Shown here in pieces: positions 27,587-35,058 of a DNA stretch of 64,000 nt. Each line of letters begins with the position of its first letter. Position 1 is the stretch's first letter. The translations under genes and the position numbers were made by a program. The notes under the pieces are model-generated. The model was not told where the DNA came from. It saw nothing but the letters and a program-made list of their open reading frames with translations, and ran no database searches. The stretch comes from Thermaceae bacterium (GTDB taxonomy: Bacteria; Deinococcota; Deinococci; Deinococcales; Marinithermaceae), in NCBI GenBank assembly GCA_026985615.1, contig JALSQD010000074.1, positions 1-64,000 on the forward strand, given 5' to 3'.

Positions 27587-28475
27587 CCTTCTTGAACTCC
27601 TCGACCGGTAGGGTGAAGGGCTTGCGGTAGACCTGCACCCGGTGCTTGTTGACGTTGTGCAGCAGGGTGCCGCCGGAGGTCTTGAAGCCTTCGGCCTCGT
27701 TGACGCTGCGTGCGGGCTTGCCGATGACGATGGCCTCGCCCGTCTCGTCGTCGTAGTAGAGGGCGTCGCCGGTGGTGGTGATCTCACCGTCCAGCAGCGT
27801 CACCCCGCCGGTGGCGATGAGTTTCTTGCTGCGGGTGAGGCTGCGCACCTCGGGGGCGGTGATGACCAGCTCGCCGCCCTCGCGCTCGCGCACCAGCTTG
27901 ACCTCGCCCGACTTCACGGTAAAGACGGCCAGCCCGCGTTCTTCCTCGTAGTAGACGTCGTCGGCCCAGCCCTTCTGGTTGCCGTTGGTGAGCACCACGT
28001 CGCCCGAGGAGGTCGAGATGTCGGTGTCCACGTCGAAGCTCATCGTCTGCGACTCGACGTCCACCGGGTCCTCGCCTTCCTGGGCGGGTTCCTGATGCAT
28101 CTTCGCCGGACCCTGGAGCACCCCCAGGCCGGTGGCCTCGGAGTAGACCAGGCTGGGGCCGCGGGCAGTAAGGCGGCCGCGGGTGACGACCACGCCCCCC
28201 TCGAAGGTGGCCTTGCGTTCACCTTCGGCTTCCTGCATGCTCTTGCCCTCGGGCGCTTCCAGCACCGCCTTGCGCGCCCGGATCTCCAGGTCGCCCACCG
28301 TGCCCACGATGCCGTCGGGGCGGTTGCTCTCATAGACCCAGGGGCCGTAGCGCAGGTTACCGCTGCGGCGGCCGTCCTCGTAGCTGATCTTGATGATGCG
28401 CGCACCTCCGGCGGCGGCCAGCGCGAGGCCGAGCGCGAGCAGGATCGCGAGCGTAGGTTTCGAAAGCCGGGTCAT
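27576..28475 (-). CDS. OstA/LptA-like envelope protein, second of three
   Basis: 299 aa. Signal peptide MTRLSKPTLAILLALGLALAAAGG, then repeated beta-strand units of OstA type: VGDLEIRARKAVLEAPEG, FEGGVVVTRGRLTARGPSL, GDVVLTNGNQKGWADDVYY, ATGGVTLLDGEITTTGDAL. Such beta-jellyroll proteins form the trans-periplasmic bridge that moves lipids to the outer membrane. The ATG overlaps the TGA of the LptC-like gene (ATGA). Thermaceae lack classical lipopolysaccharide, so the cargo is unknown. Confidence 0.82.
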   Translation of the reverse strand: MTRLSKPTLAILLALGLALAAAGGARIIKISYEDGRRSGNLRYGPWVYESNRPDGIVGTVGDLEIRARKAVLEAPEGKSMQEAEGERKATFEGGVVVTRGRLTARGPSLVYSEATGLGVLQGPAKMHQEPAQEGEDPVDVESQTMSFDVDTDISTSSGDVVLTNGNQKGWADDVYYEEERGLAVFTVKSGEVKLVREREGGELVITAPEVRSLTRSKKLIATGGVTLLDGEITTTGDALYYDDETGEAIVIGKPARSVNEAEGFKTSGGTLLHNVNKHRVQVYRKPFTLPVEEFKKVDE

Positions 28476-29023
28476 GGGTTGCACTCCTTTACGTTGTCCA
28501 TCTCCACGATGTCTTCTCCGTTCGTCCACGAGGCGTCTTCCAGCTGGAAGTCCGAGCGAAATTGTTCGCCGCGAATCGAGATCCCCGGTCCCTTCAGCGT
28601 AAACGTTGGCGCGAAGAAGCCCTGGTTCTGGCGGATGCGCACCGGTGGCTCGCCCTCGCCGCCCAGCTGGATCTGGTAACACTCCCGCGGAATCTCGATC
28701 TCGGCGTAGGGCATGGTCAGGTCGTCGTTGCGGTCGATGGTGACCTCGGGGGCGCTCAGCGTCAGGTCGAGCTCCCCGTCGACGTAGCGCGCTCCCTCTT
28801 CCAGGTTGGTGGCCACCGAGGTCTGCCGGGCGGGGTTGTTTTCGATGCGCCCGGCGTAGAAGACCCACTCGGCCTTGGGGTCGGACTTGGGGTAGAGGCG
28901 CAGCGTGACCCCTTCGAGCACGACCCCCTTCTCGCGCGGCGGCGGCGTTTGTACCGGAAGGTGCGCGAAGTAGTAGGAGGTCGCGGCGATGGCGAGCAGC
29001 ATCAAGAGCGCAAAGCGGGTCAC
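28472..29023 (-). CDS. LptC-like membrane-anchored protein, first of three
   Basis: 183 aa with one N-terminal anchor (FALLMLLAIAATSYYFAHLP) and a beta-rich periplasmic part, VVLEGVTLRLYPKSDPKAEWVFYAGRIE split into strands, ending ASWTNGEDIVEMDNVKEC. Size and topology match LptC, the bitopic protein passing lipid from the inner-membrane transporter to LptA. First of three overlapping genes. GTG start 6 nt after TAGCCT. Confidence 0.75.
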   Translation of the reverse strand: MTRFALLMLLAIAATSYYFAHLPVQTPPPREKGVVLEGVTLRLYPKSDPKAEWVFYAGRIENNPARQTSVATNLEEGARYVDGELDLTLSAPEVTIDRNDDLTMPYAEIEIPRECYQIQLGGEGEPPVRIRQNQGFFAPTFTLKGPGISIRGEQFRSDFQLEDASWTNGEDIVEMDNVKECNP

Positions 29024-29029
29024 GCCTTC

Positions 29030-29035
29030 AGGCTA
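29030..29035 (-). promoter_or_regulatory. Leaderless promoter of the LptC-like gene
   Basis: TAGCCT on the minus strand, 6 nt before the GTG. A GAAGG overlaps the spacer and could also act as a Shine-Dalgarno. Confidence 0.4.
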
Positions 29036-29066
29036 AGCGCGGACGCACTGAAAAGCGTGAAGCCCG

Positions 29067-29072
29067 TATAGT
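29067..29072 (+). promoter_or_regulatory. Leaderless promoter of the zinc-site protein
   Basis: TATAGT, 6 nt before the GTG at 29079. The divergent -10 elements lie only 31 bp apart. Confidence 0.55.
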
Positions 29073-29078
29073 AGTGGC

Positions 29079-29444
29079 GTGGACGAGGGGTGCAACGAAC
29101 GGCACCTGATCGCGCGGTACTTTCCCGGCACGCCGCCCGAGCTCTGGCCGGCGGGGGAGGTGCTCTACTACCGCGACGAGGAGGGCCGCATCGTGCTCCG
29201 GGAGGACCCCTGGGAGCTCCGCTTCGTTCCCGTGGAGCGCGTGCCGGGCGCGCGCCCGGTGCTATGCGACGCCTGCCGGCGCCAGCTTGCCTGGAACCAG
29301 GTGGTGCTGGCCCGGGCCGAGGTGGCGGGCGACGGGCCCGTGCGCTACGTCTACCGGAGCTTCTGTGAGGATACCGAGGCCTGCGCCGCCTGGGCGCGGC
29401 CGGAATATTTGAGGGAAATCCTGGCGCGCGTTATACTGCACTGA
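29079..29444 (+). CDS. Hypothetical protein with a four-Cys zinc site
   Basis: 121 aa, not assigned to a family. Cys63 and Cys66 (LCDACRRQ) and Cys96 and Cys102 (SFCEDTEACAAWA) probably hold zinc in a treble-clef-like arrangement that recalls the FBP C-terminal domain. The N-terminal half is rich in acidic and aromatic residues (HLIARYFPGTPPELWPAGE). The gfh1 promoter lies over its last codons. Function unknown. Confidence 0.75.
   Translation: MDEGCNERHLIARYFPGTPPELWPAGEVLYYRDEEGRIVLREDPWELRFVPVERVPGARPVLCDACRRQLAWNQVVLARAEVAGDGPVRYVYRSFCEDTEACAAWARPEYLREILARVILH
29409..29437 (+). promoter_or_regulatory. gfh1-lysS promoter
   Basis: -35 TTGAGG (29409-29414), 17-bp spacer, -10 TATACT (29432-29437). 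It lies inside the end of the preceding gene; transcription would begin near 29444. Confidence 0.7.
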
Positions 29445-29447
29445 CAG

Positions 29448-29470
29448 ACCCAGGGCTCCCCTGGGTTTTT
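29448..29470 (+). terminator. Hairpin with T-run just after the gfh1 promoter
   Basis: Perfect 8-bp stem ACCCAGGG/CCCTGGGT (3-nt loop) ending in TTTTT. It would terminate the upstream gene, but it also occupies positions about +5 to +27 of the gfh1 transcript. Confidence 0.75.
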
Positions 29471-29490
29471 CCAGGTCAGGAGGAGGCCGT

Positions 29491-29961
29491 ATGGCACGTG
29501 AAGTCAAACTGACGAAGGCCGGGTACGAGCGTTTGCAGCAGGAACTGGCCGAAGAAAAGAAGCGCCTGGAAGAGGCCACCCGCATTCTCCAGGAGCAGAT
29601 GGAGAGTTTCGAGGACTACGAGGACTCGGGCCTGGAGGAGGCCAAGCGCGAGAAGGCGCAGATCGAGGCGCGCGTGGACGCGCTGGAGGACATTCTCCAC
29701 CGCGCGGTCATCATCGAGAGCGCCGAGGGCGACAAGGTCACGTTGGGCTCGGTCGTGGTCGTGCAGGACGAGAAGACCGGTGAGAGCCTGACGCTGCAGA
29801 TCGTCGCGCCGGCCGAGGCCACCGTGCTCGAGGAGCCCATGCGCGTATCCGACGAGTCCCCGCTGGGCAAGGCGCTGCTTGGCCACAAGGAGGGCGATAA
29901 GGTGCGCGTGGACACGCCCGGCGGAAAGCGCCGCTACCGTATCCTTTCCGTAGGCGCCTGA
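29491..29961 (+). CDS. gfh1: Gfh1, GreA-like RNA polymerase secondary-channel factor
   Basis: 156 aa: an N-terminal coiled coil and a C-terminal FKBP-like domain (SPLGKALLGHKEGDKVRVDTPGGKRRYR). The hairpin tip carries EDYEDSGL (residues 41-48), an acidic cluster like the DDYDD tip of Thermus Gfh1, and lacks the GDLSENAEY tip of GreA. Gfh1 inserts into the polymerase secondary channel and inhibits synthesis and cleavage instead of rescuing arrested complexes. Start MAREVKLTKAGYERL is also Gfh1-like. GGAGGAGG lies before the ATG. It is followed 5 nt later by lysS. Confidence 0.88.
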   Translation: MAREVKLTKAGYERLQQELAEEKKRLEEATRILQEQMESFEDYEDSGLEEAKREKAQIEARVDALEDILHRAVIIESAEGDKVTLGSVVVVQDEKTGESLTLQIVAPAEATVLEEPMRVSDESPLGKALLGHKEGDKVRVDTPGGKRRYRILSVGA

Positions 29962-29966
29962 GGCTC

Positions 29967-31472
29967 ATGCGCGAACCCAGCGATCAGACCCAGCAGCGCC
30001 TGCGCAACCTCGAGGCCCTGGTCGAGGCGGGCTTCGAGCCCTTCCCGTACCGCTACGAGAAGACCCACGACGCCCAAGACATTCTGCGTGCGCACGAGGG
30101 CGCGCCGCCCGAGTCCGAGTGGCCCGACGAGACCGTGCGCCTGGCCGGGCGGTTGGTGAGCCTGCGCCGCATGGGCAAGGTGACCTTCGCCCACCTCCTC
30201 GACGAGAGCGGGCGCATCCAGCTCTACCTGAGCCGCGACGCCACCGAGCAGTACCGCCTCCTCAAGAAGCTCGACATCGGGGACTTGGTGGGGGTCGAGG
30301 GGCACGTCTTCACGACCCGCACCGGTGAGATCACGGTCTTCGTCAAGAAGTGGACGCCGCTGGTCAAGGCGCTCCGGCCGCTGCCCGACAAGTGGCACGG
30401 TATCAAGGACAAGGAGGTGCGCTACCGTCAGCGTTACCTCGACCTGATTGTGAACCCCGAGGTGCGCGAGGTCTTCAAGCGCCGTGTACGCATCGTGCGC
30501 TACATCCGCGACTTCCTCGAGGCGCGCGATTTCCTCGAGGTCGAGACGCCTGTGATCCTCCAGACCGCCGGGGGTACCGAGGCGCGCCCCTTCAGGACCT
30601 ATCACAACGCCCTGGATCACGAGTTCGAGCTGCGCATCTCGCTTGAGCTCCCGCTCAAGAAGCTCCTCGTGGGCGGTTACGAGCGGGTCTTCGAGATCGG
30701 CCGCGTCTTCCGCAACGAGGGCATCGACGCCCAGCACAACCCCGAGTTCACCATGCTCGAGGCCTACTGGGCCTACGCCGATTACAACGACATGGCCGCC
30801 CTGGTCGAGGAGCTCCTCAGCGGGCTGGTACGCGAGCTCTACGGCAGCGAGACGATCACCTACCAGGGCCGCGAGATCAGCTTCAGGACGCCCTTCAAGC
30901 GCATCTCCTTTGTGGAGGCGCTCAAGGAAAAGTCGGGCATCGACTTCGACCCGCTCGACCTAGAGCGCCTGCGCATCTGGGCCGACGCCAAGCACCCCGA
31001 GCTCATCGACGTGCCCAGCTACAAGCTGCTTGACAAACTCTTCGAGATTTACGTCGAGGACGAGCTGCACGACCCCACCTTCGTCTACGACTTCCCCGCG
31101 GCCATCAGCCCGCTGGCCAAGAAGCACCGCTCCAAGCTCGGTCTCACCGAGCGCTGGGACCTCTTCACCGCCGGGATGGAGCTGGCCCCGGCCTACTCCG
31201 AGCTCAACGACCCCCTCGACCAGCGCGAGCGTTTCGCCGAGCAGGCGCGCCGGCGCGAGGGGGGCGACGAGGAGGCCCACAAGTACGACGAGGACTTCCT
31301 CACTGCGCTCGAGCACGGCATGCCGCCGGCGGCGGGCCTGGGGCTCGGCATCGACCGCCTGACCATGATCCTGACCGATCAACCCACGATCCGCGACGTC
31401 ATCCTCTTCCCGCTGCTCAAGCCGCGGGCGGAGGGCGCGACCGACGAGGGCGAGGAGGCCGAGCAGGGCTAG
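29967..31472 (+). CDS. lysS: Lysine--tRNA ligase (class II)
   Basis: 501 aa. N-terminal OB-fold anticodon domain (VRLAGRLVSLRRMGKVTFAHL), class-II motif 1 near RQRYLDLIVNPEV, motif 2 FEIGRVFRNEGIDAQHNPEFTM, and motif 3 GLGLGIDRLTMILTD. Complete, with an acidic C-terminal tail. It lies 5 nt after gfh1, so charging of lysine is co-expressed with a polymerase inhibitor. A strong terminator follows. Confidence 0.97.
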   Translation: MREPSDQTQQRLRNLEALVEAGFEPFPYRYEKTHDAQDILRAHEGAPPESEWPDETVRLAGRLVSLRRMGKVTFAHLLDESGRIQLYLSRDATEQYRLLKKLDIGDLVGVEGHVFTTRTGEITVFVKKWTPLVKALRPLPDKWHGIKDKEVRYRQRYLDLIVNPEVREVFKRRVRIVRYIRDFLEARDFLEVETPVILQTAGGTEARPFRTYHNALDHEFELRISLELPLKKLLVGGYERVFEIGRVFRNEGIDAQHNPEFTMLEAYWAYADYNDMAALVEELLSGLVRELYGSETITYQGREISFRTPFKRISFVEALKEKSGIDFDPLDLERLRIWADAKHPELIDVPSYKLLDKLFEIYVEDELHDPTFVYDFPAAISPLAKKHRSKLGLTERWDLFTAGMELAPAYSELNDPLDQRERFAEQARRREGGDEEAHKYDEDFLTALEHGMPPAAGLGLGIDRLTMILTDQPTIRDVILFPLLKPRAEGATDEGEEAEQG

Positions 31473-31490
31473 CCTGAAAACGGCACGCAC

Positions 31491-31522
31491 CGGGGGCGCT
31501 GCGGCGGCGGCGCCCCCGTTTC
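31491..31522 (+). terminator. Terminator after lysS
   Basis: Stem CGGGGGCGC/GCGCCCCCG (31491-31499, 31510-31518) with an 11-nt GC-rich loop, then TTTCC. Confidence 0.8.
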
Positions 31523-31589
31523 CTTCGTAATGGGCGCTGGGACATACGCCCAGACCTCCCCGGCTAAGCTGCCGGTATAGGAGGTGAAC

Positions 31590-31838
31590 GTGCTCAAGCC
31601 GCAGGTGGAGATCGAGCATCTTCGCGTTCGTGTGCGCGGTCCACGCTCCACTGTCGAGAAGATCGCCGACCGGCTGATGTCGGCGGACTACCCCTACAGC
31701 CTAAACGGCAGCCTGACGGGGGAGCGGTACGCCGAGTTCATCGTGACCTTCGACGGCATCACCGAGGCGCAATGGTTCGCGGGGATCGCTAGCGATCAGC
31801 TGATGGGGGAAGCGCTGGCCGAGCCCGATGTGGAGTAA
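31590..31838 (+). CDS. Small hypothetical protein, 82 aa
   Basis: Not recognised. Predicted mixed alpha/beta: VEIEHLRVRVRGPRSTVEKIADRLMSA split as strand and helix, then a second strand (RYAEFIVTFDG). This ferredoxin-like pattern is possible but unproven. AGGAGG at 31579-31584 makes the GTG at 31590 the right start; a GTG six nt earlier overlaps that Shine-Dalgarno. Its stop is 1 nt from the convergent sdaAA stop. TATAGG at 31575 is a weak -10. Confidence 0.7.
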   Translation: MLKPQVEIEHLRVRVRGPRSTVEKIADRLMSADYPYSLNGSLTGERYAEFIVTFDGITEAQWFAGIASDQLMGEALAEPDVE

Positions 31839-31839
31839 T

Positions 31840-32706
31840 TCAGCCCAGGTCGTCTGTTTCGCCCAGCGCACGCTGGGCCAGTTTCTTTCCGGTGGGGGTT
31901 GCTGCTAGGCCGCCCTCGCCCGTTTCTTTGAGCTCCGGGGGCAGCAGGCGGCCGATGCTGGCCATGGCGAGCACGACTTCGTCGGCGGGGATGGGGCTTT
32001 CGATGCCGGCGAGGGCCTGCTGGGCGGCGCTGACCGCGTGGACGGCGTAGAAGCCGTTGCGCATGACACAGGGCACCTCCACGAAGCCGCCTACGGGATC
32101 GCAGACGAGGCCGAGGGTGTTCTGCAGGGCCAGCCCGGCGGCGTGCACTGCCTGGGCGGCGGTGCCCTCCAACAGCTCCACCACTGCGGCCGCGGCCATG
32201 GCTGCGCTCGAGCCGATCTCCGCCTGGCAGCCGCCGCTGGCGCCGGCGATGAAGATGGTGCGGCTGATCGCCTGCCCCACGCCCGCGGCCAGCACGGTGG
32301 GCATGAGCAGCCGTTCCTCGGGGATGCCTAGGTGGTCGGCGACGCCGAAGAGCGCTCCCGGCAGCGTGCCCGCGCTGCCGGCGGTGGGCGCGGCGACGAT
32401 CCGGCCCATGCGCGCGTTCTCCTCGTTCACGGCCATGGCGTAGGCCTGCACCCGTTTGAGCAGGGGGGCTTGCAGCCGGTCTTCGGCCTCCCACAGCGTG
32501 GCCGCGTTCCAGCCCACCATGCCCGCTACGCTGGGTGCCTTGGTGGCGAGGCCGCGTTCGATGGCCGCGCGCATCACTCCCAGCCGCTCGCGCAGGGGCT
32601 CGAGCACCGCCTCGGCCGAGCGGCCCGAGGCGGCCATCTCGGCTTCGAGCACGCAGGACGATGGGGCTTCTGGGCAGCGGGCGAGCTGGCGCAGGGTGAG
32701 GTCCAT
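31840..32706 (-). CDS. sdaAA: L-serine dehydratase, iron-sulfur type, alpha subunit
   Basis: Deaminates serine to pyruvate with a 4Fe-4S cluster. 288 aa with family patterns: the first ligand region APTAGSAGTLPGAL, GASGGCQAEIGSSAAMAA, and NTLGLVCDPVGGFVEVPC, supplying the cluster cysteines. Only the alpha chain is here; a beta chain gene (sdaAB) must lie elsewhere or be fused in another locus. ATG follows a TAAACT by 6 nt. Confidence 0.94.
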   Translation of the reverse strand: MDLTLRQLARCPEAPSSCVLEAEMAASGRSAEAVLEPLRERLGVMRAAIERGLATKAPSVAGMVGWNAATLWEAEDRLQAPLLKRVQAYAMAVNEENARMGRIVAAPTAGSAGTLPGALFGVADHLGIPEERLLMPTVLAAGVGQAISRTIFIAGASGGCQAEIGSSAAMAAAAVVELLEGTAAQAVHAAGLALQNTLGLVCDPVGGFVEVPCVMRNGFYAVHAVSAAQQALAGIESPIPADEVVLAMASIGRLLPPELKETGEGGLAATPTGKKLAQRALGETDDLG

Positions 32707-32712
32707 GCACCC

Positions 32713-32718
32713 AGTTTA
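32713..32718 (-). promoter_or_regulatory. Leaderless promoter of sdaAA
   Basis: TAAACT on the minus strand, 6 nt before the ATG, inside the 13-nt gap after hemY. It lets sdaAA be expressed apart from the heme genes. Confidence 0.55.
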
Positions 32719-32719
32719 G

Positions 32720-34096
32720 TCAGGCGAGGCTGGCGAGCAAGCGTTCGGCGGCCTGGCGCCCGTCGCGCACGACCTCGGGTAGCCCCACGCCGCGGTAGGC
32801 CGCGCCGATGAGCTCGAGCCCGGGCCAGCGCCCCAGCGCCTTCTCGATCTCGGCGACGCGCTCGAGGTGACCCACGGTGTACTGTGGCATACCCCTGGGC
32901 CAGCGGAAGGTCCAGGTCCGTTGCGGCCACGGTTCGAAGCCAAGAAGCCTCGCGAGGTCCGCGAGCGCGGCCTTTTCCAGCTCCTCCTCGCTGCCGTCGG
33001 CCGCTTCGCCCGAGAAGTAGGCGCGCACGAGCAGCTTGTCCGCGGGCGTGCGGTTCGCCCATTTGCGGCTGAGCCAGGTGAAGCCACGTGCGGCGAAACC
33101 CTCGCCTGCGGCGATAAGGACGCCGTGGCCTCTTGGCGGCGGAACCGCGTCCGCCTCGAGGGCGAAGGTCACTGTGGCGGCGCTGCCGTAGGGAATACTC
33201 CGCAGGATGCGGGCCAGCTCGCGGTCTAGCGGTTCGAGTACCGCCGCCGCCGCGGGCGCGGGCGTGGCGAGCACCACCGCGTCGAAGCGCTCGGTGCCCC
33301 AGGGGCCAAAGAGGTACCAGCCCTTTTCCTCGCGATCGGCGCGCTCGACCGGCGACTGCATCCGCCAGCGCACTCCCGGGGTCTGTTCCTGGATGGCCCG
33401 CGCCACCTCGCCCAGCCCCCCGGAGAGCGAGGCGAAGAGCCCCCCGCCCTCGCGGCTTCCCTTGCGCTTGCGCATCGCCGCCAGCGAGCCAAGGATGAGT
33501 GAGCGGTGCTTGCGCTCCAGCTCCTTGAGCATGGGAAAGGCGGCCAGCGTCGAAAGCTCGTAGGGGTCGCCGCCATAGATGCCGCCGGTCAGGGGCGCGG
33601 CCAGGTTGCGCCAGACCTCGCGCCCCAGCCGCCGTTCGATGAAGGCGCCAAAGGGCTCGTCGCCCTCGGGCCCGCGGGGCAAAAAGAGGTCCAGCCCGGC
33701 ACGCAGCTTGCCGGCGGGGGAGAGCAACGGCGTGGTCAGCAACGGCCCGAAGCGCGAGGGGATGACCACGTTGAGCCCCTCGGGTAGTGGGTGGCCGCGC
33801 CCGCCCTTGTAGATGAGCGCGGCGGGTTTTGCGGGCTGGGTTCCGACTACGCGGTCTTCCAGACCCAGCTCGCGCACGAGCTGGAGGAACCAGGGCTTGT
33901 AGCGCACCACCGCGTCGGGGCCGCCCTCAAGCCGGTAGGGACCGTCGGAGAGCGAGCGCACCTTGCCGCCCAGGTGGTCCGAGGCCTCGAAGAGGCTCAC
34001 CTCGAGCGCCCTGCCCGCCTCCCGCGCGCCGCGGTCGAGGTAGTAGGCGGCGGCGAGCCCGGCCATGCCGCCCCCGACCACGGCCACCTTTTTCAC
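32720..34096 (-). CDS. hemY: Protoporphyrinogen/coproporphyrinogen oxidase, HemY type
   Basis: 458-aa flavoprotein that aromatises the porphyrinogen ring. FAD-binding GGGMAGLAAAYYLDRG at the N-terminus, then SLFEASDHLGGKVRS, a variable substrate domain, and the C-terminal FAD motif PGLELIGAAYRGVGLPEVVRDG. In the order hemE-hemH-hemY it is likely the coproporphyrinogen oxidase of the coproporphyrin-dependent heme route. Overlaps hemH by 4 nt. Confidence 0.93.
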   Translation of the reverse strand: MKKVAVVGGGMAGLAAAYYLDRGAREAGRALEVSLFEASDHLGGKVRSLSDGPYRLEGGPDAVVRYKPWFLQLVRELGLEDRVVGTQPAKPAALIYKGGRGHPLPEGLNVVIPSRFGPLLTTPLLSPAGKLRAGLDLFLPRGPEGDEPFGAFIERRLGREVWRNLAAPLTGGIYGGDPYELSTLAAFPMLKELERKHRSLILGSLAAMRKRKGSREGGGLFASLSGGLGEVARAIQEQTPGVRWRMQSPVERADREEKGWYLFGPWGTERFDAVVLATPAPAAAAVLEPLDRELARILRSIPYGSAATVTFALEADAVPPPRGHGVLIAAGEGFAARGFTWLSRKWANRTPADKLLVRAYFSGEAADGSEEELEKAALADLARLLGFEPWPQRTWTFRWPRGMPQYTVGHLERVAEIEKALGRWPGLELIGAAYRGVGLPEVVRDGRQAAERLLASLA

Positions 34097-35058
34097 GCCC
34101 CGGCCTCCTGCCAGGCAGCCTGGGCCAGGTCGGCAAGGACGCGCACGTAGTCTTCGTCGTCGTTGAGGCTGGCCGCGCGCACCAGGTGCATGCCCAGCTC
34201 GCGGGCGGTCTGCTGGGCCTCGTAGTCGAGGTCGTAGAAGACCTCGAGGTGGTCGGCGGGGAAGCCTACTGCGGCCACCACCGCCTCGCGAAAGCCCTCT
34301 TCCGCCGCGGCGCGCAGCGCGTCGTTGATGTCGGGCCCGAGCCAGGCCTCCTCGGTGCGGCCGGCCGACTGCCAGGCCACGCGTGCGTGCCGGATCCCAA
34401 GCAGCCGGGCTACGTGCTCCGCGGTCGTGCGCACCTGCCGTTCGTAGACCCCGCCGTCAGCCTCGGCGGCGCGGAGGGGGATCGAGTGGGCGGTGAAAAA
34501 GACCGCCGCCTGCCCGGGGTCGCGCACCCGCCACAGCGCGGCTACCACGCGCCGCGCCACCGCCGTGACGTAACCGGGGTGGGCGTAATAGTCCTGTACG
34601 AAGTGGACCTCGAAGGGTTCGCCCAGCTCGGCCAGCGCCAGATCGAGCCGCTCGCGGTACTCGGCGATCGAGCGCAGCGAATAGTGCGGCGCCGCCACCA
34701 GCGCCACGGCGCGCTCTACGCCGTCCTCGGCCATCTGCCGCACCGCCCCGGCGATGTAGGGGGCGTTGTGCTTCGCGCCTACGTAGACGCGGGCGTCGCC
34801 CCGGGGCTCGCGCGGGGGCGGGGCCGCGCGCAGTCCCGCAGGGTAGCGGTTCTGGCGCAGATTCAGCTCAGCCTCGAGCCGGCGCGCGAGCGAAAAGGTG
34901 ATCTCGTTGAGCGGGCTCTTGCCGATGAGCTCGTAACGTTCCACTAGCTCCTGCAAGAGCTCGGGCGTGGGCGGGCGACCGTGGCGGATGTCGGTGTAGT
35001 AGGCCTCGATCTCCGAGGGGCGGTAGGGGGTGCCGTAGTACATCAAGAGGACGTTCAC
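34093..35058 (-). CDS. hemH: Ferrochelatase
   Basis: Inserts iron into coproporphyrin III (or protoporphyrin IX). 321 aa: begins MNVLLMYYGTPYRPSEIEAYY, has the metal-site histidine in FFTAHSIPLR and the glutamate region WLGPDINDALRAAAEEG. No iron-sulfur or membrane tail, as in Firmicutes/Deinococcota enzymes. Start ATG overlaps the hemE stop by 4 nt. Confidence 0.94.
   Translation of the reverse strand: MNVLLMYYGTPYRPSEIEAYYTDIRHGRPPTPELLQELVERYELIGKSPLNEITFSLARRLEAELNLRQNRYPAGLRAAPPPREPRGDARVYVGAKHNAPYIAGAVRQMAEDGVERAVALVAAPHYSLRSIAEYRERLDLALAELGEPFEVHFVQDYYAHPGYVTAVARRVVAALWRVRDPGQAAVFFTAHSIPLRAAEADGGVYERQVRTTAEHVARLLGIRHARVAWQSAGRTEEAWLGPDINDALRAAAEEGFREAVVAAVGFPADHLEVFYDLDYEAQQTARELGMHLVRAASLNDDEDYVRVLADLAQAAWQEAGA

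Noticed and set aside
29491..29961. Annotation as canonical GreA
   Set aside because: The coiled-coil tip lacks the GDLSENAEY-type sequence and has an acidic EDYED tip as in Gfh1.
31584..31589. GTG at 31584 as start of the small hypothetical gene
   Set aside because: It overlaps the AGGAGG that serves the GTG six nt downstream.
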